Assembly (NCBI GenBank): GCA_024639185.1
Contig: JAHEIW010000007.1
Coordinates: 9,516-71,694 of the forward strand
Direction of reading: 5' to 3'
DNA from: Deltaproteobacteria bacterium
Lineage (GTDB): Bacteria; Desulfobacterota; Desulfobacteria; Desulfobacterales; JAHEIW01
Length of the DNA stretch: 62,179 nt
Shown: positions 55,869 to 62,179 of the stretch, piece after piece
Layout: every line of letters starts with the position of its first letter
Numbering within the stretch: the first letter of the stretch is position 1
The notes under the pieces: generated by a model
Database searches by the model: none
What the model was told of the DNA's origin: nothing
What the model saw: the letters and a program-made list of their open reading frames with translations, nothing else
Position numbers and translations under genes: made by a program

Positions 55869-57488
55869 ATGGATCAACTGGCACCGCCGTTTCATTCTGA
55901 CATTCCGACGAAACGTTATGACGCCATTGTAGTCGGAGGCGGTCATAATGGGCTGGTCTGCGCAGCCTACCTTGCCAAAGCCGGCAAGCAGGTTCTGGTA
56001 TTGGAAAATAGACATATCCTGGGAGGGGCGGCTGCCAGCGATGAGATATTTCCAGGCTTTACGTTTTCGGTTTATTCTTACGTCGTCAGTCTGTTCCGCC
56101 CACATATCATTCGCGAACTTGAACTGACGCGGCACGGATACCAGGTCATCCCGTTGGAATGCACCTTCACGCCTTTTCCCGACGGGGAATCCATGACGCG
56201 CTGCGGGGATCCGGAGGCCACCCGGCACGAGATCGCGCGCTTCAGTCCCGCCGACGCGGAAATGGCGCCGCGTTTTTCTTTGGCCATGACTCAAATGGCC
56301 AGCTTTATAAAGCACCTGATTGATTCACCGGCCCCGGATCTGGCCTCTTTGCGTATCAGCGAACTGACCAAATTGCTCGGTTTGGGACGGCGTTTCAAGG
56401 CGCTGGCCGACGGCGACAAATATCTTTTCACCAAAATGATGACCATGAGCGCCGTTGAGTTTTTAAATTTGTGGTTTGAATCCGATCGCCTGATCGGCCC
56501 CATGTCAGTCAGCGGCATCATCGGTACCTTTTTGGGCGTGCGCTCTCCGGGAACCGCTTATGTCCTGCTGCATCATTACATGGGTGAAATCGACGGTGCT
56601 TTTCGCTCATGGGGATTTTCAAAAGGCGGCACCGGCGGCGTCAGCCTGGCCTGCGCGCGGGCCGCGCGTTCATTCGGCGCCGATATACGGACCGAGGCAG
56701 CAGTCGAAAAAATTATCCTCAGACAGGGAAAAGCCATCGGCGTTGTCGTTCGTGGCGGGCATGAAATCAAAAGTCAGACCATCATCTCGGCTGCCGATGC
56801 CCATCAAACATTTTTCAAACTCGTGGGTGAACGGCAGCTGGACGCTGATTTTGTGCAACGGCTACGACGCTTTAAATACAGAGGCAGTTCCGCCAAGGTC
56901 AATCTGGCAGTGGACCGCCTGCCGAATTTCAGCAGCAAACCCGGGGACGGACCCCATCTGTGCGGTGATATCACCATCGCCCCGGGTGTGGAATATTTGG
57001 AAAAAGCCTATGATGACGCCAAATACGGGGATTTTTCAAAACACCCATTTTTGGATATTGTTATCCCCTCTTTGACAGACCCGACCGTCGCCCCGCCGGG
57101 CAAACATGTGATTTCGATTTTCGTCCAGTATGCGCCTTATCACATCAAAGAAGGTGCCGCGCAGTGGCCCGCAAAGCGGGAAGCATTGGGGGATACGGTG
57201 ATCGATACGCTGGCTGAATATTGTCCGAATATAAAAGACAGTATCCTGCACCGTCAGGTCGTCACCCCCTGGGACCTGGAGCAAGACGTGGGTCTGACCG
57301 AAGGCAATATTTTCCAGGGCGAATTAAGCCTCGAGCAGCTGGGCCCGTTTCGCCCGGTTTCGGGCTGGTCGCGCTACCAGACACCCATTGATGATCTGTG
57401 GATGTGCGGTTCCTGCGTTCACCCGGGCGGAGGCATTATGGGCGCCCCCGGCGAACTGGCAGCTAAATCACTACTTAAGTCCATTTAA
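55869..57488 (+). CDS. FAD-dependent oxidoreductase, phytoene-desaturase/PYROXD2-like (first)
   Basis: A 539-residue flavoprotein. The dinucleotide-binding motif is AIVVGGGHNGLVCAAYLAKA (about residues 20-39), with VLVLENRHILGGAA giving the ribose Glu. The mid region GVRSPGTAYVLLHHYMGEID and SKGGTGGVSLACARA is typical of the phytoene-desaturase-like/PYROXD2 group. The C-terminal FAD signature is MCGSCVHPGGGIMGAPGELAA. It begins 4 bases after the GcvT-like gene and has a paralogue next to it. True substrate unknown; amine or carotenoid-like oxidations are family possibilities. Confidence 0.85.
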   Translation: MDQLAPPFHSDIPTKRYDAIVVGGGHNGLVCAAYLAKAGKQVLVLENRHILGGAAASDEIFPGFTFSVYSYVVSLFRPHIIRELELTRHGYQVIPLECTFTPFPDGESMTRCGDPEATRHEIARFSPADAEMAPRFSLAMTQMASFIKHLIDSPAPDLASLRISELTKLLGLGRRFKALADGDKYLFTKMMTMSAVEFLNLWFESDRLIGPMSVSGIIGTFLGVRSPGTAYVLLHHYMGEIDGAFRSWGFSKGGTGGVSLACARAARSFGADIRTEAAVEKIILRQGKAIGVVVRGGHEIKSQTIISAADAHQTFFKLVGERQLDADFVQRLRRFKYRGSSAKVNLAVDRLPNFSSKPGDGPHLCGDITIAPGVEYLEKAYDDAKYGDFSKHPFLDIVIPSLTDPTVAPPGKHVISIFVQYAPYHIKEGAAQWPAKREALGDTVIDTLAEYCPNIKDSILHRQVVTPWDLEQDVGLTEGNIFQGELSLEQLGPFRPVSGWSRYQTPIDDLWMCGSCVHPGGGIMGAPGELAAKSLLKSI

Positions 57489-57525
57489 TTATTATGGCTT
57501 ATTGGCTATTCGTGGGTGGTGCTAT

Positions 57526-57636
57526 TATTCAGCAAACAGAGGACAGAGAACAGAAAACAGAGGACAGATAGACTGCCGTACATGCCATTTATTCAATCTG
57601 TCTTCTGTCATCTGACCTCTGTTATCTGATAAATGA
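57526..57636. repeat. CAGAGGACAGA/TCTGTC hairpin repeat between the two flavoprotein genes
   Basis: AAACAGAGGACAGAGAACAG and AAAACAGAGGACAGATAG on the left face AATCTGTCTTCTGTCATC and TGACCTCTGTTATCTGATAA on the right. Sister of the copy at 54553-54660, 3 kb away. Confidence 0.75.
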
Positions 57637-57673
57637 CATCAAAATAAGGAAAATAAAGAATCACTGTTAACGT

Positions 57674-59230
57674 ATGAATACATCAACCAACAACGCCTAC
57701 GACGTAATTGTAATCGGTGCCGGACATAATGGCCTAACCACCGCTGCCTTGTTGGCCAAACAGGGTCGTAAAGTCCTGGTATTGGAGCGGCGCAGCACCA
57801 TCGGCGGGCTGGCAGCCAGTGAAGAATTTCACCCAGGCTATCACACAACCGGCGTTCTACACGATAGCGGACAGGTTCGCGCCCAGGTTGTCAGGGGCCT
57901 TGATTTAAAGTCACACGGCCTGCAAATCCGACCGGGCAGGCCCTCTTTACTGGTATTGGATCCTGAAGATCAGGGCATGCTGTTGAGCAACAGGGAGCGC
58001 CGCACCACCAAAGAACTCCATTTTTACTCACCCGAAGACGCCCGGCAATATCGCCAGTACCGCAAATTTATCAGACACGTAGCCGGCGTGGTCAATCGCA
58101 TTTTCGACCAACTTCCACCGGCGACCGATTCGCCCAATGGGCGCACGCTATGGGATCTTTTCAAGGCCGGTTTTGCGCTGCGGCGCCTGGGCCGCTCTAC
58201 GATGCTGGATTTGATGCGCATTGCCCCCATGTGCGTTGCTGACTGGCTGAACGAATGGTTTGACAACAACCGGCTAAAGGCCGCGCTGGCCGCTGCCGGC
58301 TTAAGTGGTAATTTTGCCGGGCCCTGGAGCCCCGGTTCGGCCTTTAACCTGCTGCTGTGGGAATGCGCCGCGAAATACAGGCTGGAAGGCGGACCCAGCT
58401 CGCTAATTGCTGCCCTCGAAAAGGCGTTTTTCTCCCTCGGAGGAGAGATTCGAACCGATTCTGAAGTCAATGAAATCCAGGTTGAAAAAAGGCAAATCAA
58501 AGGAGTGGTGTTAAAAAACAAAGAACGGATTAAAGCAGCCATCGTGGCGGCATCCTGCGACCCCCGGCACACTTTTTTGGATCTGGTGCCCGCAAACCAG
58601 ATAGAAAACTGGCAGCAACAACGCATACAGCATATCCGCGGCGCCGGTACCACTGCAAAAGTAAATCTGGCGCTCAATAGCCCACTGGAATTTAACGCTC
58701 GAGCGGGTGAAAAAATAACCTTCGCCCGCACGGGTCATCACCTGGACCACATCGAAAAAGCCTTTGATGCCTGCAAATACGGCCGGTTTTCTGATGATCC
58801 CATTCTCGACATCCATATCCCCACCGGATCCAATCCGGATCTGGCCCCGGCGGGGCACAGCGTGGTTTCGATTCTGGCGCATTTTGTGCCCTATCGTTTG
58901 ACGTCGGGATGGGACGCGGAACAAAATGAAAAACTGGGGGATACCATCGTAGCAGCTTTAGAGCGCTATGCACCCGGTGTGAGGGATTCGATTGTCGCCC
59001 GACAGGTCTTATCGCCGCTTGACCTGGAACAGCGCTACGGTTTGGTGCAGGGGCATATCCTGCACGGGGAGCACGCCCTGGATCAGTTGATTTTAAGACC
59101 CACCCCGGAATGCGCTCGCTATCATACACCGATCACCGGGCTGTATCTGTGCGGCAGCGGCTCCCATCCGGGCGGCGGCATCACCTGCGGCCCGGGGGCC
59201 CTGGCTGCCTCTGCTATCGCACAAATCTGA
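57674..59230 (+). CDS. FAD-dependent oxidoreductase, phytoene-desaturase/PYROXD2-like (second)
   Basis: A 518-residue paralogue of the preceding flavoprotein. The FAD motif is VIVIGAGHNGLTTAALLAKQ with VLVLERRSTIGGLAASEEF; later GPWSPGSAFNLLLWECAAKY and the C-terminal LCGSGSHPGGGITCGPGALA. The two proteins keep the same order of blocks (KVNLA, LDI.IP, DLEQ..GL..G.I..GE.....L), so they may act as a heterodimer or on successive steps. ATG 57674 lies beyond a hairpin repeat; the start context is weak. It is the last gene of this set. Confidence 0.85.
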   Translation: MNTSTNNAYDVIVIGAGHNGLTTAALLAKQGRKVLVLERRSTIGGLAASEEFHPGYHTTGVLHDSGQVRAQVVRGLDLKSHGLQIRPGRPSLLVLDPEDQGMLLSNRERRTTKELHFYSPEDARQYRQYRKFIRHVAGVVNRIFDQLPPATDSPNGRTLWDLFKAGFALRRLGRSTMLDLMRIAPMCVADWLNEWFDNNRLKAALAAAGLSGNFAGPWSPGSAFNLLLWECAAKYRLEGGPSSLIAALEKAFFSLGGEIRTDSEVNEIQVEKRQIKGVVLKNKERIKAAIVAASCDPRHTFLDLVPANQIENWQQQRIQHIRGAGTTAKVNLALNSPLEFNARAGEKITFARTGHHLDHIEKAFDACKYGRFSDDPILDIHIPTGSNPDLAPAGHSVVSILAHFVPYRLTSGWDAEQNEKLGDTIVAALERYAPGVRDSIVARQVLSPLDLEQRYGLVQGHILHGEHALDQLILRPTPECARYHTPITGLYLCGSGSHPGGGITCGPGALAASAIAQI

Positions 59231-59584
59231 ATAGCTGCAATTTCCCCGATTACCCCACCGTTTGTCGGGAAACAGTATCATTCCAATAATTGAAGCCATT
59301 ATTCAGGAATTTATCAGCTGTGGAGAAACGTGTTTAGTGGACTATTTCCCCTGTGATATAAAATGAATACCACAATTTTTTGGGTGATTCAAAGGTACTG
59401 ATATGTTGGTACATCAGGTTTGAAAACAGATTAAAAACCTGTTGAATATAACAGATATATTCACCGAACCGGCTGAAGACTATGAATCGTAGTCAGAACT
59501 TACGGACATCCCCAAAACCGGCAACTGGTGGAGAAACATAAAACCGTAGCTTTTAATTGCCTTCGTGAGCCAACCGATAGTGGA
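59231..59584. other. gene-free stretch
   Basis: 354 bases between the second flavoprotein gene and the decayed hydrolase locus. I see no convincing gene, promoter or hairpin family here; a 61-codon frame at 59528 has no support. Confidence 0.6.
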
Positions 59585-60113
59585 TTAGTCGTGTATACGC
59601 TGTGCACGGTCATTCGTACCTTTACCGTCCCGCCCTATAGAGCGGAAAAGCACCTCCTCGATCCGCCCATCCGTGCCGGGGACGAACTGTGCCTGGAAGT
59701 CGATGAAATTTAGAAAGAACTCTTTTTCTAAAACGGGATGGAGCTCATATTTCCCGCCCTTCCACTCTGAACATTCTATGAAAAGTCGGTCCCCCATCTT
59801 CGTGATCGTGAATTGCGCTCCCGAATCATTAAGGTATTGGCCCATGTACTTGGAGTAAATCGCCGGATCGACAGATACGGCCATTAGAGTGCGGCCGTCG
59901 GTTTTAGGGGGTTTGGCCAGCTGCGACGCAAGTTGTTGCAGATCGTAGTAGTGATTTCCCTTTTTCAGTTCCTCATCCAAATTGAACTTAAAAAACTCGC
60001 GGTCCGAACGAGACTGTGCTATCCGCGAAAAGAGTCCTTTGTGGTGGCGCCAAACATTGTAGACGTCGAATTCACCATTCTGGAGATCATAAACGATGGA
60101 GTAGTGGGTAATA
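59585..60113 (-). pseudogene. C-terminal remnant of a linear-amide C-N hydrolase-like protein
   Basis: Reading the minus strand from about 60113, an open frame without a start gives GNVITHYSIVYDLQNGEFDV, then YNVWRHHKGLFSRI, FKFNLDEELKKGNHYYDL and a ~80-residue beta-rich tail (YSKYMGQYLNDSGAQFTI). The SIVYDLxxGxxxVY pattern followed by LxxELxKGNHxYD resembles the C-terminus of C45/penicillin-V-acylase-like hydrolases. There is no N-terminal nucleophile Cys part, and the frame meets a stop just upstream, inside the DUF1028 gene. A TTG at 59980 could start a 131-residue piece but is not convincing. Probably a deletion or frameshift remnant. Confidence 0.55.
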
Positions 60114-60116
60114 ACA

Positions 60117-60671
60117 TTACCTTTGCGCCGACAGCAGGCGGTCGGCGAAACTCATTTGGCCATCCTTCAGGCTGGACTCGAAAGCCTTCAGAGTCTCATT
60201 TACTACTTTTTTGTCGAGAAGAATATTGCCTTGCACACTCACACCGTAGCCCTGTGCCTCTGCTTTGGCATCGGATACATTTTCTCCAGTAAAGAAACGA
60301 GAGTCATTCTCATAGTCAAATGCTACCACGCCGTATTGTTGTATGGAAAATGTTGGATCAAATATAGGGTCGGTAATAGCTTTTATCACGTCCTCTGGGT
60401 TTGCTCCTTCCAGGAGCATTTTTACCCCCAATCTCTTTGCCTTCTTATTACTTTTTGCCTGAGCTACGATAACGCCATTGCCGGGGGCGACGCCTGCAAT
60501 TCCCCACACTGAATATGTGCAAGAAGCTCCAGCAATACCAACTTCTCCAGTCTCTGGATTAACCGCTGTTATAGACCATGTGGCGTGGGCAGGATTTGGA
60601 AACCAGAGAACAAATAAAAAAGAAAAGCAAAGCAATAACAAATTCAGTGTCTTGGTTGTGTTAAAGTTCAT
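60117..60671 (-). pseudogene. DUF1028-family secreted protein, apparently truncated
   Basis: A 184-residue product with a signal peptide (LLLLCFSFLFVLWF, cleavage near AHA-TWS) and the DUF1028 start TWSITAVNPETGEVGIAGAS, then PGNGVIVAQAKSN, GANPEDVIKAI, QYGVVAFD, FFTGENVSDAKAEAQGYGVSVQGN and FADRLLSA. DUF1028 has an Ntn-hydrolase-like fold, function uncertain. It ends QR-stop just after FADRLLSA, where family members continue for 30 or more residues with a GGDRRG-type segment. The +1-shifted frame beyond enters a different hydrolase-like fragment. I read this as a broken gene; a natural short form is possible. Confidence 0.6.
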
Positions 60672-61350
60672 TCACCCTCCAATGTTGTTGACCATTTATT
60701 GATATTCCAAACCATGATGCATGCTGCCTTAAAATCAAATTTCATCCGATTACTGATTCATTGAGAATATATGGGTTTTGCCGAAATTTCAGATATAAAA
60801 GGAGTATCACAGGTTTTTTTGGATTTCAAATTTTTGAATACGTTGGAGCAATATTGCTATTTTGGGGTCCCTAAAAAACAAAGATATAATGCCAGGTATT
60901 TACCTATGGCTTTGCCAAAATTCGTGATTACTTTGAATGTAATGCCGTCAACCTTCAACACACTATGATACGCCACCGGATGGTCTAATAGCCTCCAAGG
61001 GTCATTTTATAAAAAGGGGGTGTTTGACGGCAGCCAAAAAAAATGACAAGTGTGCGTTCATCTTTTCCGCTGTTGATATCGAATAATTTGTATGAATACA
61101 ATCGGTTGGAGAGGTGATAGTAAGATACATTTACTCGAAATATATCTTTCCAGACCTCACCTCTTGTACTTGACGAGCTTTCTGAAAAAATATGAAATGT
61201 CGTTCATGATATGGACCCGGCCTCGACCTGATCTGCTCGAACATCTTAACGCGTAGACCTCTTCCAGCGATACTCCCTAAAATCCAACAAAAAAAGCCAT
61301 TTGGGACGGGGTGTGGTTTGAATCCTTTCTCATGGAAAGGAGGTAAGTAT
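60672..61350. other. gene-poor stretch
   Basis: 679 bases upstream of the host-attachment family gene. It is AT-rich near 60730-60960, where a 65-codon frame (60771-60968) has no recognisable features. An inverted pair AGAGGTGA and TCACCTCT lies about 40 bases apart near 61110-61170. I see no RNA gene. Confidence 0.5.
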
Positions 61351-61839
61351 ATGAGCCACTATCTAATCGTGTTGGTCAATCGCTCTATGGCACGTTTTTT
61401 CACTCTCGAGCCAGTCGAGTTTCCCGAGCTGGAATCCAGCCCCAGATTGACGGCCTGCACTGAACTCGAAAATACGGAAATCAGAGATGGCCAGGAGATC
61501 TTCGCGGACTCCAAGACCGGTCGCGGTGCAGCCCCCCAGGGAGGAGGCGTCCACGGCTATGAAGATAAACGGGATAAGCACCTCAATGAATTGAGACGCC
61601 GCTTTGCCATCGGAGTTCTCAACCAAATTCAATTGCTTGCCAGTACCAAACGCTCACGCATCATAATACTTGCGGCATCGGCACGGATGCGCCGGTTTTT
61701 GTATCCCGTGTTGGATACGCTTTCCCGGCAGGGGTATCGGATCCACAAGCTCTCAAAGAATATGATCAACTTTTCTCCAAAGAAAATTCATGAATATCTG
61801 GCCGAGAACGGATTGATCCCCGAACAAAAAAGAGTGTAA
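61351..61839 (+). CDS. host-attachment family protein (baeRF-like)
   Basis: A 162-residue protein resembling the 'protein required for attachment to host cells' family. It begins MSHYLIVLVNRSMARFFTLE, has the glycine-rich GRGAAPQGGGVHGYEDKRDK and then RRFAIGVLNQIQLLAS, SRIIILAASARMRRFLYP. The fold is related to archaeo-eukaryotic release-factor domains (baeRF), suggesting a ribosome or nucleic-acid link despite the name. ATG 61351 follows GGAAAGGAGGTAAGTAT, a strong ribosome binding site; ATG 61318 is 11 codons earlier without one. No partner gene is near. Confidence 0.8.
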   Translation: MSHYLIVLVNRSMARFFTLEPVEFPELESSPRLTACTELENTEIRDGQEIFADSKTGRGAAPQGGGVHGYEDKRDKHLNELRRRFAIGVLNQIQLLASTKRSRIIILAASARMRRFLYPVLDTLSRQGYRIHKLSKNMINFSPKKIHEYLAENGLIPEQKRV

Positions 61840-62077
61840 GCGGTAGTCGGAGCTGATCAAAACAGGACTTGAGCTTGAATGAATACAGATATTTTCCCGG
61901 TTAGAGGACTTGAATTAAATCCGGCCCTATTAAAACGATATGATGCAGCGATATGTAAGATTGAAAAACCAACTGTTCCTGAACTCCAGATATGAGAATA
62001 CATGTACTTTGTTAATTTTACAGATACTAAATGAATATCGCAAGAATTTTGGCCTTTCGATAGTTGCACTTTGGTTA

Positions 62078-62179
62078 AGTGGCGCAGGGGGATTTCACCT
62101 CTGCGCTCTCCAAGATCCGTACGTGACAGTCTCCCGTCATACGGCTCCTACTGTCCAGCCGACGGCCGAAAGCCAAATT
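62078..62179 (-). mobile_element. 3' end of a group II intron (domains V and VI), body beyond the window
   Basis: On the minus strand, 62147 to 62114 reads GAGCCGTATGACGGGAGACT then GTCACGTACGGATC: exactly 34 nt with the catalytic AGC triad, a GAGA (GNRA) tetraloop and the conserved CACGTACGG 3' strand with bulge, as in group II intron domain V. Next comes a domain VI-like stem GCGCAGAGG...CCCCCTGCGC (about 62081-62106). The intron should end close to 62078. The rest, including any reverse transcriptase gene, lies to the right of the window. Confidence 0.85.

Noticed and set aside
60771-60968. A 65-codon frame in the AT-rich stretch before the host-attachment gene
   Set aside because: No ribosome binding site or motif; chance frame.

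Overview
The window looks like chromosomal sequence from an anaerobic member of the Desulfobacterota (a Desulfobacterales-like organism). This rests on gene content, not on a marker tree: a tungsten-type aldehyde:ferredoxin oxidoreductase, an Ahb-type sirohaem decarboxylase subunit (alternative haem pathway of sulfate reducers and archaea), a [FeFe]-hydrogenase-like redox cluster with DRTGG domains, a pyrophosphate-type phosphofructokinase, and beta-oxidation genes. There is no rRNA, tRNA or CRISPR array that I can see.

Layout. 1-3.7 kb: tandem MTA/SAH-deaminase-type amidohydrolases (the first cut by the window edge) and adenine deaminase. 3.9-8.5 kb: a seven-gene co-directional cluster (DRTGG, RsbW-like ATPase, [FeFe]-hydrogenase-like iron-sulfur protein, DRTGG, PHP phosphoesterase, second ATPase, HndB-like [2Fe-2S] protein), probably a redox-sensing or regulatory module. 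8.6-15 kb: MtnA, AhbB-like protein, B12-binding radical SAM protein, leucyl aminopeptidase, MBL-fold hydrolase and a small Cys protein. 15-20.8 kb (minus): a complete RND efflux operon. 21-25.1 kb: HisD (minus) divergent from an AOR and a partner with a possible ubiquitin-like fold. 25.2-28.9 kb (minus): thiolase and a FadN-type multifunctional protein with an upstream palindrome matching the Bacillus FadR operator. 29-41 kb (minus, one small plus gene): Ser/Thr kinase plus LysM lipoprotein, S1P-lyase-like enzyme, FGGY kinase, PAS/HD-GYP protein, cNMP/PilZ protein, PPi-PFK. 41-44 kb: a polar amino-acid ABC transporter. 44.8-50.2 kb: SMC, FtsY, HU. 50.6-54.2 kb (minus): acylphosphatase, LigA, nucleoside phosphorylase, a small protein. 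54.7-59.2 kb: a GcvT-like protein and two PYROXD2-like flavoproteins. 59.6-62.2 kb: a decayed hydrolase locus, a host-attachment family protein, and the 3' end of a group II intron running in from the right edge on the minus strand.

A second layer lies between the genes. At least a dozen intergenic spaces hold imperfect hairpins whose arms are built from degenerate short words (CACGAA, GGTTCA, CAGAGGACAGA, ATAACCAAT, GCGCATAG, TTCGAAA). Several sit immediately upstream of start codons. At least four families occur more than once in the window. These and a 148-bp palindromic element abutting acyP are the most unusual structural signal here; the DRTGG/hydrogenase-like cluster is the most unusual genic one.

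Where the most upstream possible start lacked a ribosome binding site I shortened the gene to the start that has one, or to the start of the conserved domain.
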